From NCBI GenBank assembly GCA_964017065.1, contig OZ024786.1, positions 10,359,047-10,423,046 of the forward strand: 64,000 nt of DNA, given 5' to 3'. This DNA is from Haliclona indistincta. Taxonomy: Eukaryota; Porifera; Demospongiae; Haplosclerida; Chalinidae. Below, one piece after another: positions 36,501 to 47,676 of this stretch (positions are counted from its first letter, which is position 1; the number at the start of each line of letters is the position of its first letter). A model generated the notes under the pieces. It had not been told where the DNA came from, ran no database searches, and saw nothing but the letters and a program-made list of their open reading frames with translations. Both the position numbers and the translations under genes were made by a program.

Positions 36501-36658
36501 ATGCCAACAGTCAAGGAACAACAACACAGCACTCACCTCGTGGATGAACTATACCCGTCTAGCGCCTAACAGTACGGACATAAACCAGCGACCCACCAAC
36601 GCAATTAAACAGCCATTGAGAATAACACTCGCTGCTGGTTGCCGACCCAGATGGGACA
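33503..36658. other. Gene-free inserted segment between two gypsy elements
   Basis: No convincing gene. It holds a 35-bp direct repeat (tgctcagacatattata..) at about 34091-34160, a repeat shared with 58424-58745 (34210-34640), and on the minus strand near 36366 a tRNA B-box-like GGTTCGATCCC without foldable tRNA arms. It is probably the remains of one or more older non-coding elements. Confidence 0.5.
34210..34640. repeat. Dispersed repeat shared with 58424-58745
   Basis: Starts gaatgccaccatttcacata in both places and stays alignable through tacctttctgtac and aactccagatc. The function and the ends are unknown. Confidence 0.65.
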
Positions 36659-36663
36659 ATATA

Positions 36664-36798
36664 TGTCGTAGACTCTGAGTCTACAAACTCTTGTATTTAT
36701 CTTTACAAGCTATTGTGCACTCTGATTTATATACTGAGTCTCTCATGTATTTTGGCAGTATGTAATTTAACAATAAGAGATTGTTTTGAGATTCAACA
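36664..36798 (+). repeat. 5' LTR of gypsy 2
   Basis: 135 bp beginning TGTCGTAGACTCTGAGTCTA and ending TTCAACA. It carries a short internal palindrome (GTAGACTCTGAGTCTAC) at its start. Confidence 0.9.
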
Positions 36799-36827
36799 CT
36801 GGCGACGAGACTGGTGAACACCTTGGA

Positions 36828-39800
36828 ATGGCGGCGTTGTTCGGGCGAATCAGCGAGTTTGACCCAGAAAGAGAGGAATGGTCTCAGTACGCTCAAAGGC
36901 TGACCCATTTCTTTGCCGCGAATGGTGTCGAGGACGAAACAAAGAAGAAAGAGATACTCCTCGCTATGGTTGGTCCTGCTACCTTCAAGCTGCTAACAAA
37001 CCTCGTGGTACCGGATACACCTGGAAAGAAGACGTACGAAGAGCTTATCGCCGTTTTGAAGACGCACCACAACCCTGAGCCGTCTGAAGTTATCCAGCGA
37101 CTGCAGTTCTACGCCAGGGACCGCAAGCCTGGGGAGTCCGTCTCCATGTACGTTGCTGAGTTAAGGTCGCTAGCTGTGTACTGTAATTTTGGGACGACGC
37201 TCGAGAAAATGTTGAGAGACCGCTTGGTTGGAGGAATTAACGACAGTCGTGTACGGAAACGTTTGCTTCAGGAGAAAGACCTGACTTTCAAGAGAGCACT
37301 AGAGATTGCGCAAGCACTAGAAGTTGCAGAGAGAGACGAACGGAAGTTGGAACCTGAACAAGTAGTACAGAAGCTGGACAGCAAGCCTCCACGCAACTGG
37401 CGTCCAGTGAATCCGCGCAAAGATGACACCGGCACGCCAGCCTACCAGAAGTGCTACAGATGTGGAAAAACGAATCACAAAGCTAGTAACTGTCGTTTCA
37501 AGTCAGCAAAATGTCACAATTGCGGAAAAACCGGTCATCTGAAAACTGTCTGTCAGCAACCAGTGAAGAAGGACAGAAGAGATTCAGTAAAGAAATTGAA
37601 GGATGAAAGAGAAAGTCAGTCATCAGAGGAGTACACACTTTTTTCTCTTGGAGAGGAGAGCAGTAGAAAACCATTTATCGTGGAGTTGAAGATAGATGAT
37701 GTACCACTCAGCATGGAGTTGGACACAGGTGCCTCGCTCTCTATCATGTCAAAGAACACATTTCGTAAACATTGGCCAAGTCGACTGTTAGAGCCTACCA
37801 CAAGGAAGCTGACGACCTACACAGGAGAGACTATTGATGTGCTTGGAACTGCGCAAGTTCAAGTCACACACGGAGAGAACTCTGCAGAACTAGAACTGAT
37901 GATAGTGGACATGGATGGACCTAGCCTTCTCGGAAGGAACTGGTTAAACAAACTGACTCTGGACTGGAGCACGCTACACTATTTTCATGATGGACCACTG
38001 GGAGAGTTGCTGAAGAAGCATTCCAGACTGTTCAGAGAGGAGCTGGGGACCTTGCATGGTTTCCAGGCTAAAATTCATGTTAACCCACATTCTGTTCCCA
38101 TGTTCTGTAGTGCTCGCTCAGTTCCCTACTCTATGAGACCACTGGTAGAAGAGGAGCTAGAGAAGCTCGTGTCTCAAGCAGTGATCGAACCAGTGACTTA
38201 TTCGGACTGGGCAGCACCTATCGTGCCAGTACTCAAGGCTGATAAGAAATCAGTGAGAATCTGCGGAGACTTCTCAACTACAGTCAACAAAGCATCTCGT
38301 CTCGACAACTACCCCATTCCAAAGGTGGAGGACCTATTTGCTAAGTTGCAAGGAGGAGCTGTCTTCACCAAGTTAGACATGAGTCAAGCATACCAGCAGT
38401 TGTCTTTGGATGAAGAATCGAAGCAATATGTCGTGGTGAACACTCACAAGGGTCTGTACAGATTTAACCGTTTGCCTTTTGGAGTATCGTCGGCTCCAGG
38501 AATCTTCCAACGAGCAATGGAGTCACTACTACAAGACATACCTTCAGTAGTGGTCTATATCGACGATATCCTGATAACTGGAGCTACCGAGGCAGAACAC
38601 CTACAGACGTTGAGTAAAGTGCTGGAACGTCTGGAGTCTGCGGGTCTGACTCTCAAGAAAGAAAAATGTGTTTTCGCCTCAACATCAGTAACCTATCTTG
38701 GACACACAATTGATCGAGATGGTATTCATCCTACACCAGACAAAGTCCAAGCTGTACAGCAAGCTCCTACTCCAAAGAATGTCACCGAGCTGAAAGCGTT
38801 CCTAGGCCTGTTGAACTACTATGGCAAATTTATGCCAAACCTAGCTACCACCTTGAAACCCTTGTACAACCTTCTTCAAGAATCAACCAAGTGGAGGTGG
38901 AATGACAAAGAAAAGAAGGCTTTCGAAGCATCAAAGAAGCTACTGTTGTCATCTCAAGTTTTGACACACTATAACCCTGAGCTACAACTTGTCCTAGCGT
39001 GTGATGCTTCTCAGTACGGTCTTGGTGCTGTGTTGTCGCAACGGTATCCAAATGGAGAAGAGAGACCAGTTGGATATGCCTCAAGGACACTGTCCAAGGC
39101 TGAGCAGAATTATTCTCAGATTGAAAAAGAGGGACTGGCATGTGTTTTCGGCGTCAAAAGATTTCACTGCTATATTTTTGGAAGATCATTTATCCTCAGT
39201 TCGGATCACAAGCCACTCACCTCTCTGTTCGCAAAAGACAAGACAGTTCCAGCTCAAGCATCTGCCAGAATCCAACGATGGGCGTTAACATTGGGAATGT
39301 ATGAGTATGAGCTGATCCACAAGTCAGGAGCTACTCATGGAAATGCCGATGCTTTGAGTCGCTTACCTCTTCCTGGAAGTGCATCAGAAGAAACCCCACA
39401 ACCAGCTGAGATGGTATTACTATTCGAGGAACTTCAGAAGGGACCAGTGACTGCTGAGCAAATCAAGTTATGGACAAGACGAGATCCAGTACTCTCAAGA
39501 GTTCAGCAGTTTGTTCTCAAAGGATGGCCCACCGGTGCTATCGAGAAAGATCTCAAACCCTACTGGCACAAACGCCTCGAGTTATCATCACATGATGGAT
39601 GCCTTCTGTGGGGAAATAGAGTTGTCGTTCCAGCAGCAGGTCAAGCGAGTGTATTGGAAGAGTTGCATATTGCTCATCCTGGATCATCACAGATGAAACA
39701 GATTGCTCGAACTATGGTGTGGTGGAGTGGAATCGATAAGGACATTGAACGAACTGTGCAGTCATGTACAACATGTCAGAGTCAACAGAATCTACCGCCA

Positions 39801-40742
39801 GCAGCTCCTGTACAACCTTGGAGATGGCCGACCAGACCATGGGCTAGACTACATGCCGATTTTGCTGGACCGATACAAGGACACATGCTCCTACTTTTGG
39901 TTGACGCGCATTCCAAATGGATCGAAGTATTTCCTATGTCAACTATCACTTCCACTGCTACTATTCAGAGTTGCCGCAAACTATTCGCAACTTTTGGAGT
40001 TCCTGAAGTGCTGGTCACTGACAATGGCCCACGTTTTGTGAGTGCTGAGTTTGAACAGTTCCTAAAGAAGAACTCTATTCGTCACAAGACCTCACCTCCC
40101 TATCATCCTGCCACCAATGGTCTTGCTGAACGAGCCGTCCAGACAGTAAAAAAAGGTCTCAAGAAGATGAAGTCTGGTACTCTACAGGACAAATTGTCAC
40201 GTTTCCTGTTTCGCTATCGCAATACACCACAAAGCACCACTGAAGAAACTCCTTCACAGCTTCTCTTAGGGAGAAAGATGAGATCTCCACTAGATGTGAT
40301 ACATCCAGATCTTCAGCGCAAGGTCGAGGAGAAGCAAGACAAGCATGTGATGCAGTCAAATGACATTCAAGGAGTGGAGACTGGAGATGCAGTCTATGCT
40401 CGAAATTTCAGTCGGGACAAAGGTACCAATCCATGGTTACCAGAAGTGATCGAACTGTTAGGAACAAGATCTATTCTGATCAAGCTCTCAGATGGGAGAA
40501 CAGTTCGCCGTCACATGGATCATGTGCGTAAGCGCTTGGCATCACCACAGTTTGATTGGGACACCACCCCTCCACCTGTAACAATCCCGTCTCCGTCAGA
40601 TGATGCCATGTCTCCACCAGAGGATCAAGTGGTGACCCCTCCATCAGATCATACACCTACAGATCCTACTCCTACAGATCCTCCTCAAAGACGTTATCCA
40701 GTTCGTAAGCGTGGACCGCCCGACTGGTACATTCCCAACTAA
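36828..40742 (+). CDS. gypsy 2 single-frame Gag-Pol polyprotein
   Basis: 1,304 codons from the first good ATG (36828) to TAA, with no breaks. The order is: Gag, with two CCHC knuckles (about residues 209-222 and 229-242); aspartic protease (LDTGAS, Asp 299); reverse transcriptase with YIDD (577-580); RNase H (ACDAS, SSDHKPL); integrase with the zinc finger (His 947, Cys 980 and 983) and catalytic D1011, D1065, E1101 in D,D35E spacing; and a Pro-rich tail ending in RRYPVRKRGPPDWY. All expected catalytic residues are visible. Gag and Pol share one frame without a frameshift or stop. It encodes the retrotransposon's own copying and insertion functions. It lies inside an older insertion within the BEL element. 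Confidence 0.95.
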   Translation: MAALFGRISEFDPEREEWSQYAQRLTHFFAANGVEDETKKKEILLAMVGPATFKLLTNLVVPDTPGKKTYEELIAVLKTHHNPEPSEVIQRLQFYARDRKPGESVSMYVAELRSLAVYCNFGTTLEKMLRDRLVGGINDSRVRKRLLQEKDLTFKRALEIAQALEVAERDERKLEPEQVVQKLDSKPPRNWRPVNPRKDDTGTPAYQKCYRCGKTNHKASNCRFKSAKCHNCGKTGHLKTVCQQPVKKDRRDSVKKLKDERESQSSEEYTLFSLGEESSRKPFIVELKIDDVPLSMELDTGASLSIMSKNTFRKHWPSRLLEPTTRKLTTYTGETIDVLGTAQVQVTHGENSAELELMIVDMDGPSLLGRNWLNKLTLDWSTLHYFHDGPLGELLKKHSRLFREELGTLHGFQAKIHVNPHSVPMFCSARSVPYSMRPLVEEELEKLVSQAVIEPVTYSDWAAPIVPVLKADKKSVRICGDFSTTVNKASRLDNYPIPKVEDLFAKLQGGAVFTKLDMSQAYQQLSLDEESKQYVVVNTHKGLYRFNRLPFGVSSAPGIFQRAMESLLQDIPSVVVYIDDILITGATEAEHLQTLSKVLERLESAGLTLKKEKCVFASTSVTYLGHTIDRDGIHPTPDKVQAVQQAPTPKNVTELKAFLGLLNYYGKFMPNLATTLKPLYNLLQESTKWRWNDKEKKAFEASKKLLLSSQVLTHYNPELQLVLACDASQYGLGAVLSQRYPNGEERPVGYASRTLSKAEQNYSQIEKEGLACVFGVKRFHCYIFGRSFILSSDHKPLTSLFAKDKTVPAQASARIQRWALTLGMYEYELIHKSGATHGNADALSRLPLPGSASEETPQPAEMVLLFEELQKGPVTAEQIKLWTRRDPVLSRVQQFVLKGWPTGAIEKDLKPYWHKRLELSSHDGCLLWGNRVVVPAAGQASVLEELHIAHPGSSQMKQIARTMVWWSGIDKDIERTVQSCTTCQSQQNLPPAAPVQPWRWPTRPWARLHADFAGPIQGHMLLLLVDAHSKWIEVFPMSTITSTATIQSCRKLFATFGVPEVLVTDNGPRFVSAEFEQFLKKNSIRHKTSPPYHPATNGLAERAVQTVKKGLKKMKSGTLQDKLSRFLFRYRNTPQSTTEETPSQLLLGRKMRSPLDVIHPDLQRKVEEKQDKHVMQSNDIQGVETGDAVYARNFSRDKGTNPWLPEVIELLGTRSILIKLSDGRTVRRHMDHVRKRLASPQFDWDTTPPPVTIPSPSDDAMSPPEDQVVTPPSDHTPTDPTPTDPPQRRYPVRKRGPPDWYIPN

Positions 40743-40761
40743 GCAACTAAGGAGGGAGGAA

Positions 40762-40896
40762 TGTCGTAGACTCTGAGTCTACAAACTCTTGTATTTATTT
40801 TTACAAGCTATTGTGCACTCTGATTTATATACTGAGTCTCTCATGTATTTTGGCAGTATGTAATTTAACAATAAGAGATTGTTTTGAGACTCAACA
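40762..40896 (+). repeat. 3' LTR of gypsy 2
   Basis: 135 bp, with two substitutions relative to the 5' LTR. Confidence 0.9.
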
Positions 40897-41090
40897 ATAT
40901 ACACGTGCTGGGAGCAAGGCTTGGTATCCTTGTAAGGTAGGGAGGCCAGTAAGGGATAAGACAAACACGAAGCGCCACCAGTGGGGCAGCATGTGGCGCG
41001 ATGACAGGATCACGTGCTCGCCATCAGAGGGTGCCCAACCCACTTCTCATTAACTCATTTAATGCTACGCATTGAAAATAATATATAATT

Positions 41091-43249
41091 ATGCAGCTGT
41101 TGTATACATAGTTGAAGAGTTTGCTGGACTATAGTCGTCAAATTTTGTCACAGCCAAGACTAGAGTGGCACCACTTAAGAATTCAACAATTCCCAGGCTT
41201 GAGCTGTTGTCTGCACTATTGTTAGCCCGTTTAGTAACCACGGTTACAGAGAGTCTTGGTTCGAGAATTGTACTAATGAAACCAAAATGCTACACTGACT
41301 CGCAAGTTTCATACTACTGGATTAATCGTGTTAACGAAATTCACAAGCAATTACCACCTAGTTGCTGGGATCACTGTGCAGGACGTGAAGTCCAGCTGAT
41401 ATGCCCAGCCGAGGAGTCACTCCACTAGAGTTGTCTCTGAGTTCCATGTGAAAAAGGGGACCAATATGGTTACAAACGGCTTCCATGAGTTCTACTGGAA
41501 TCCCAGAAAGTTTACCAGAATCCTGTATAGCCGAGTTGAAGAATGTGAGTCCAAAGATGGTGCACAATTTGTTGAAGACACAGACGTGCTTTAATCTTGG
41601 AGATATTATCAGTATCGAGTGATTCAGCACTCTTCATAAACTCTACCAGACAACAGCATATGTTCTCAAGTTCTTAAAGATTGTGAAGAGAGAATGGATA
41701 TCTCCGGAGCTTTCATCTGCTGACATTGATGAAGCAGAAACACTTTGGATCTCCGAGTCCCAACATGTCATGACTCAGGCAGGATAAGAAGTTCAAGGAA
41801 TGGAAGGTACAATTTCGTCTTTTCCAGGACGATCACAAGCTATGGAGATCGACTGCAAAAAACGCCGACATTGCTTTCTCTACCAAGCACCCGCTTATTT
41901 TTCCCAAAGAGCACCGACTTGTGATGCTCATTGTACAAAGTGCTTATCTGAAGGTACAACATAAGGGTGTCAAGGAAACATTGACTGAAATCCGATCTAA
42001 GTATTGTATCGTTGGAGGAAGGAGGATCGTGAAGTCTATTGTTCACCGATATGTCCTCTGCAGGCGTTTTGAGGGTAAGCCATTTACGCCACCTCAGTCA
42101 CCGCCACTTTACTCATTCCATGTCAACGAAGCTCTGCCGTTTATGTACACAGCAGTTGATTTCGCAGGCCCAATCCTGGTCAAGGACGGAGATAAGAATA
42201 GTAGCAAGGTTTGGATTGCTCTATTGCCTTCTTCACTTGTGCCGTCGTTCGCGCTGTCCATCTTGAATTAGTTTGTGACATGACTGCGATTACATTCATC
42301 CGTTGTTTAAGACGCTTCACAGCAAGACGAGGACTTCCCAGGAAATTTCTCTCTGAAAATGCCAAAACGTCAAAGCTGCTGACAAGCTCATCTAGACTAC
42401 TCTCAACCACAGTGAAGTCAAGGAGTACCTTTCCCACATCAAGGTAGAATGGTCGTTTAACTTGGAGAAGGCTCCCTGGTGGGGCGGGCTATTCGAACGA
42501 ATGGTAAAATCTGTAAAGAGATGTCTCAAGAAAGTGATAGGCCAAGCCAAATTCTCCTATGATGAACTCAACACAACAGTGATTGAGATTGAGGCTATTA
42601 TCAACTCGCGCCCTCTAACAGTATTATCTTCGGAGGATATAGAGGTTCCGCTGATCCTTCCCATCTCATGGTAGGGAGAAGACTGTTAAGTCTACCAGAC
42701 AGTGTGGAGTACAACGAGCTGGATGATGAGGATTACAACCTCACAATTAAAGCCGTCCAGAGGAGATTACAGCACCTGAGGAACATACTCAATCACTTCT
42801 GGAGGCACTGGAATCAAGAGTATCTACTCGAGTTACGGAACGCTCACAAAATCCAAGGAGCTGGTCAGGCTTCTACGTCTACCGAGCAAGGAGATGTTGT
42901 GATAATTCTAATCGAGGAACTAATCGTTGGCGGAGATAGATTGGTTCGAGGGCTGTCTTGAGACTTCCACCCAAGAGTGGACGAAGAACCACACTCCTAA
43001 GACCCCTTCAGCGGATATACCCACTGGAAGTTGCCTCCGTTGAGGGGACTAGCTCTGCTGCTGACCAGACTCTGAACAAGGACGATAAACAACGAGAAGA
43101 CAAGCTACATATTTAAAGAGCTTCAAGACCACAGAGACAATCCGCTGTAAAGGGCCAAGAAAGGTTCAAGCAATTATGGTCAGCCGACACTCTGATTGAC
43201 AATACTTGATCACTTACCATGTATTTATGACGAGGTCAAGGGGGGAGGG
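41091..43249 (+). pseudogene. BEL/Pao retrotransposon pol, 3' part (RNase H and integrase)
   Basis: The BEL frame resumes with RNase H (VAPLKNSTIPRLELLSALLL, 41160-41230), then a decayed linker. The integrase zinc-finger region is at about 41925-42060 (HKGVKETL, later YVLCRRF), the integrase core at 42140-42640 (AVDFAGPI, later WWGGLFERMVKSVK) and a tail at 42668-42961. Several frame changes are present. A purine tract ggggggaggg precedes a likely LTR at 43250. It matches in order and family the piece at 26045-27785, so one element was split. Confidence 0.75.
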
Positions 43250-43420
43250 TGTAGGACCTCATGAACTCATTATTATTCATTATATTTTGATTGAATAATT
43301 TTGACCTCTGTGTAATATTGAACCAATGATCGTATAAAATTATCTTGTTCCATCGCATGTTGTGCGTATGGTAATTACGAACCGAACCATGCAGACTGCT
43401 GTGCGAGAATACGTTACTTT
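43250..43420 (+). repeat. Probable 3' LTR of the BEL element (end uncertain)
   Basis: Starts TGTAGGACCTCATGAACTC right after the polypurine tract. The right end is not determined because the 5' LTR is absent from the window. Confidence 0.5.
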
Positions 43421-43549
43421 ACAAAGACACTAAGAACCTTCGCCTAACGTGCCCCAGTATTCACCTAACTTGCACATTATGGACCTAACGGCGATCACTT
43501 TTCGCGTAACTTGGCACAGTATGCACCCAGTATAAACATGCACAGTATG

Positions 43550-43906
43550 CATAGGCGTAGGAACCGGGAGGCACAGGGGGCACGTGCCCCCCAAGTTTTT
43601 TTAAAGCCACACCCACAACCCACGTGTAGCTTAGCCAGAGAACGCCCATGATAAGATCTAGCAGCTGCTTTAACGATGTCTTCTCTATCTTTACCGCCAC
43701 CAAAACGATCTAAGCAGGTGACTTTGTTGGAAAACTTTCGTGGAGCGAGCAATCACGAGTCCGACGCTGATCGTCTGTCAGAGCCAGAGGGTGATCGTAC
43801 TACTACAAACGATGCAAAATCACAGTCTCAGTCTCGATCCCCCATCGATTCTGGTGTCTGCGTTAGAAGTAGCCACCCAGTGTTTGTCATAATGCTGCGC
43901 AGTTAA
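43550..43906 (+). mobile_element. hAT-like element 5' end with N-terminal exon
   Basis: Begins cataggcgtaggaaccggg, followed by the palindromic ggggcacgtgcccc, a layout typical of some animal hAT termini. An ATG at 43676 opens a 76-codon frame beginning MSSLSLPPPKRSKQVTLLEN. This resembles the short basic leader of TTF-type zinc finger hAT proteins. No zinc finger or hATC domain follows, so it is truncated. Family placement is inferred from end shape and leader only. Confidence 0.4.
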
Positions 43907-44747
43907 CGATCATCTGAATGTTGCGCAGAGCAGATGAGTGTAGCTACATTATTTCCACAAGAAGATGAGAGAATAATAATATTTTTTGGGAGAAGATGAG
44001 AGAATAATAAAAAAGGAATCAATTTTCTTTGATAAAAAAGGTCACTGAAATGTCTAAAAACGGAAACGAAAGTGATGCAAAAAGTCAATTTTTCTCATGT
44101 GCATTGAAACACTCCGCGTCCGTTGCTAGGGTGGACTTGCAATATGGCTGTCAGCAGCACAGCAAACGATCAAACGACAAACGCTAATGGAGACACCTAC
44201 ACACACAACAGATGCTGTGTGAATTGGCTTCTCACGTCAGAGATGCTTGTTTATGACCTGATAGAAGCTTGAGCGATTTTTCGTACTGTAATGCCTTGAA
44301 ACGAATGAGAAAGCTAGTATTTCACAGGCACACTGAATGCTACAAACAAATGCATTAATGGTACTACCCATTCAGTTGTATGGAACAATTGCCGATCTTT
44401 TAATTGCAAGGATGTCTTGGCTCCCAGTTGCTTGGTGTTGTCCCAAAAGGGATTCATTCCCTTGAATCGACTGAAAACAGCTAAATTCTCTACTCTAGCG
44501 AAAATTTTGTTCTACACAATTGCTAATGCAGCCAAATACTACACTACTGTATACAGCAGGCACGTAGATACAACCAAGAGAACCACCAGAAGCTTCAGTA
44601 ACTCACAGGAGGGATCCTTGCAAATGTGCTGTTTGCTTGGAGATGAAAAAGTGCACACAAAAGACTCTTTCAAAGCGATCTCAGTTTTAAGCTTTTACCA
44701 TCACTGAGAAGAGAGCATATTGAGTCTGAAAAGCCGGCTGGACTAAC
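43907..44747. other. Unassigned, no gene recognised
   Basis: There is a 96-codon plus-strand frame at 44417-44707 without motifs or splice support. It may be the remainder of the truncated hAT-like element. Confidence 0.35.
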
Positions 44748-45076
44748 AACTAACAAGGAGCAAGGAATAAGCATGGAATGGTAACACGATTGACTTGCTA
44801 ACAGACCACAGATCCTACATCAGTGGCTGCTGTGGTTGGCTATAGCTAGTTCAGCTAGTTGCTGTTGACTGACACCTGATGTGCATTGAATTGAACTTTT
44901 CAGCGTGTGACAAAATATTGATCTTATGTACAGCCACTGATGTAGGGATCTATGGTCTGTTGGCAAATCAATCGTGTTACCATTCCATGTTCCTTGTTAG
45001 TTTACATTGTGGACCAGTGGTAGATTTCACAACCCTACATACTTTTGATTTCGATAGAAATCTTTATAATTTTCTT
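44748..45076 (+). mobile_element. Foldback family copy D (hairpin part only)
   Basis: The left arm is truncated (about 44748-44829), then the loop 44830-44930 in the common orientation and the right arm 44931-45076. The body and the terminal hairpin are absent. Confidence 0.75.
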
Positions 45077-45374
45077 TAAATCTATGGTCCAGTCCAGTGA
45101 ATACAGACACCCTTTTAAAGGTTCCACTGTAGCTAATTGTAATTTTCACGTGGTAAAGCTTAGTTCACAAGTTAGCGCCTTAGTGGCATACATAATCATT
45201 GCGACAAATAATATTTATGATGTCGTGTGGCGTGTCAAAAGGATAGAGACTAATTCTATTTCTTGCATGGAATGTGAACAAACCAACCAAACAACAAACC
45301 AAAATCTTTGGGTACCCACATGTACACTACACAGGATAAAATGAACATTCTTTGTGCATACGCATATACATGTA
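45077..45374. other. Short unassigned spacer
   Basis: Nothing recognised. Confidence 0.35.
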
Positions 45375-46376
45375 CAGTGCTTACAGCCTAAAGAGGGCAC
45401 TCATCTGATTTTTTAATTTAGTCTACAAAACTTTCTACATCGCTATTTCTATTGCATTAATGCAGATTGCAACTTTGACCATGAGAAAATACAAGACACA
45501 CGATGCTCTACAGCTCTCTCCCATTGAAGCTAATACAATAGCGCCATGTTTGTGACATCACTACAATTTGTACGACGTCACGACGAACCACACCTACGAC
45601 ACAGCAGCCACTGTCTAGCGCCACAACGAGGCTTGGCGGTTATTATTCCTCGAGCTTAGCTAATATCTATGCTGCAGAAGCACGCTTAAGAACGGGCAAA
45701 GCGCAAAACACAGATTTTGATCGGCGCCATTCTTGCCGCTCGACGGTTAGCGGCGCAGCGCACGCAGAAATGCGTAATCGATAAACGCTCATATTGGATG
45801 AATATCATTATAACACGGCAGAGAGTCGAAGTGACAGCTAAAAGTTGGTGTTCTCGACGACCGCGTTTGCGCATGGATGGACGTATCACGCTAGTTTAAA
45901 AACTAGTGAAAACTACAAGTATTCGGCTATCCATATATCAAGTGGTTTTTCTTAACTCGCAAAGCTGTTGAATTCTCAGCTTAAAGCAATTTTCAACTCA
46001 AAAACACTAAAATTTCTGTCCTTTTTGGCTTCCTACATTAGCATGGATCAAAGATAAGCCTCCAAACTTTGTGAGATGAACAAAGACCTACCTTACAATC
46101 AAACAGTAAATGGTTTTTGCTTAACTCAAAACAGCACTAAAATGCTGGCTTAAAGGTCATTTGCAATTGGAAGGTGTCAACTTGTATCACTTAAACATTA
46201 TTACTTTCAGAACCACATAGAATTACTATTTGTAATTTGACTAACATAGGCAGAGAGGATCATTCTACACTTACACCAACTTTGGAAGCAATAGCTCCCA
46301 GAATAATGTTTTTACAACAAAATATGTACTGAGTTGCTAAAATCAGCTGAGTGCCCTCTTTAGGCTATATGCACTG
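45375..46376. mobile_element. 1.0-kb TA-site MITE, copy 2 (variant ends)
   Basis: The TIR starts CAGTGC and then reads (t)taCAGCCTAAAGAGGGCACT, with TA at 45373-45374 and 46377-46378. About 45420-45960 is close to the interior of the copies at 23682 and 49193, but the outer ~35 bp differ. Confidence 0.75.
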
Positions 46377-46378
46377 TA

Positions 46379-47676
46379 CCTTTATCCTTTCTTTCTGCCA
46401 TTTTCCCCTCCCATTCTTCCTTCCATTTCACTACACAATTACACATTAAATCACTTTTAACTGGAGTATAATTGTCATGTACCTTGAGCCATTTGCTGAT
46501 TTTTCACTATTAGAAGAATAAACACAAATAAAAACAACATTATAAAATTTATTCAGATTAAGACATGTACTGCACAGTACTGCATGCCTAATACTTAAAT
46601 GCAAGTTACAAACTTAAACAACCTAGTTAATACGTTATATTTGTATGTGCTTTATAAAGATTAATACCTGTGGAAATATCCTTTCTCATATCTTGAACTT
46701 CTGAATAAGAATGCATAATAATGTAAGTTGGTATTTACAAACTTAAACACCCTTTTAATAAGTTTAGATTCATTATGCCACGTGGTAGACGTGGCATATT
46801 TAGGGTTTTGAAGAAAACAAGATGGCGGCTACACTTAGGCTAAACGCAATAATTCACGTATATCTTGGCTGTTGACGACATCAGTGGTATTTAAACTATC
46901 TGGGGGCTATCATAAGAGGTAAGCGCTTCCAATGAGTCTACTAATAAAGACTATAAGAGCAGTTGCTATGGGCATGACAAGATGGCGTCTCGCCTGGAGG
47001 CACTAAGTACGGCACGGCCATGTCTTCGCCGTACGGGCATTTCAAGCAAATATAACGTTCTGAAGCTCCTTGCACGATTTGTGTGATTACAAAGATACCT
47101 TTAGAAGCAAAAGAAACCAGGTCTAAGGTGGTAAACCAGAGTTCACGTGGTCACCCGTTTGTTCATCTTCTTTCCTATTCTTCAGTGAGTCTAGCACATT
47201 AGTGAGTGAACCAAACACAACTAAAAGTACACAGAAGCAACGCTACCTATGACCATCAGTGTACCTGATATCTATTTAGGCCTAAAACACTGGGAGAAGC
47301 GAGTATTTCCAGAAAAACAGCGATTTTTGGTCCATAACAGATTCCATTCCATGCATTCTTCTTGAACTCCGTTACTAGGTTACGCCTACTCGCACACGCC
47401 CGTGTATGTAATTATTCTAATACGAGCGCACCTTAGTACAAATGGCTTTGAACGTGAGTGCTGCTTCCACTAGCAGCGGTCACAGCACACAACGAGCAAA
47501 TCGTCACTGATTTGCAAGTCAGGCTTGGCAAGAAAGCTAGCTTAAGCTTAGCTAATGTTGCATGGTACGTGATGGATGTAGTGCAGAGCCGATCAAGTGT
47601 CACTCCGAAGTGGCCTGGCACGGTAGTTCTCTTTACAGTAACACTGTATTAGCATAAGTGCCACTCAACTAAGTCA
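46379..47676. other. Intergenic with old repeat scraps
   Basis: The scraps include aagatggcggctac-like ends near 46810 and 46980 (resembling the body end of the foldback family) and a short palindrome gccacgtggtagacgtggc near 46779. No gene recognised. Confidence 0.4.

Larger units (their letters stand above)
36664..40896 (+). mobile_element. Ty3/gypsy LTR retrotransposon 2 (apparently complete)
   Basis: The LTRs are 36664-36798 and 40762-40896 (135 bp each) and differ at only two positions by eye. The target duplication is ATATA (36659-36663 and 40897-40901). The primer-site region ctggcgacgagactgg follows the 5' LTR, and a purine tract gaggagggag-like (40751-40760) precedes the 3' LTR. One long open frame fills the interior. 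The short LTRs and single frame suggest a recently active element. Confidence 0.95.

Noticed and set aside
44417..44707. 96-codon plus-strand gene
   Set aside because: No motif, splice context or paralogue; composition like its non-coding surroundings.
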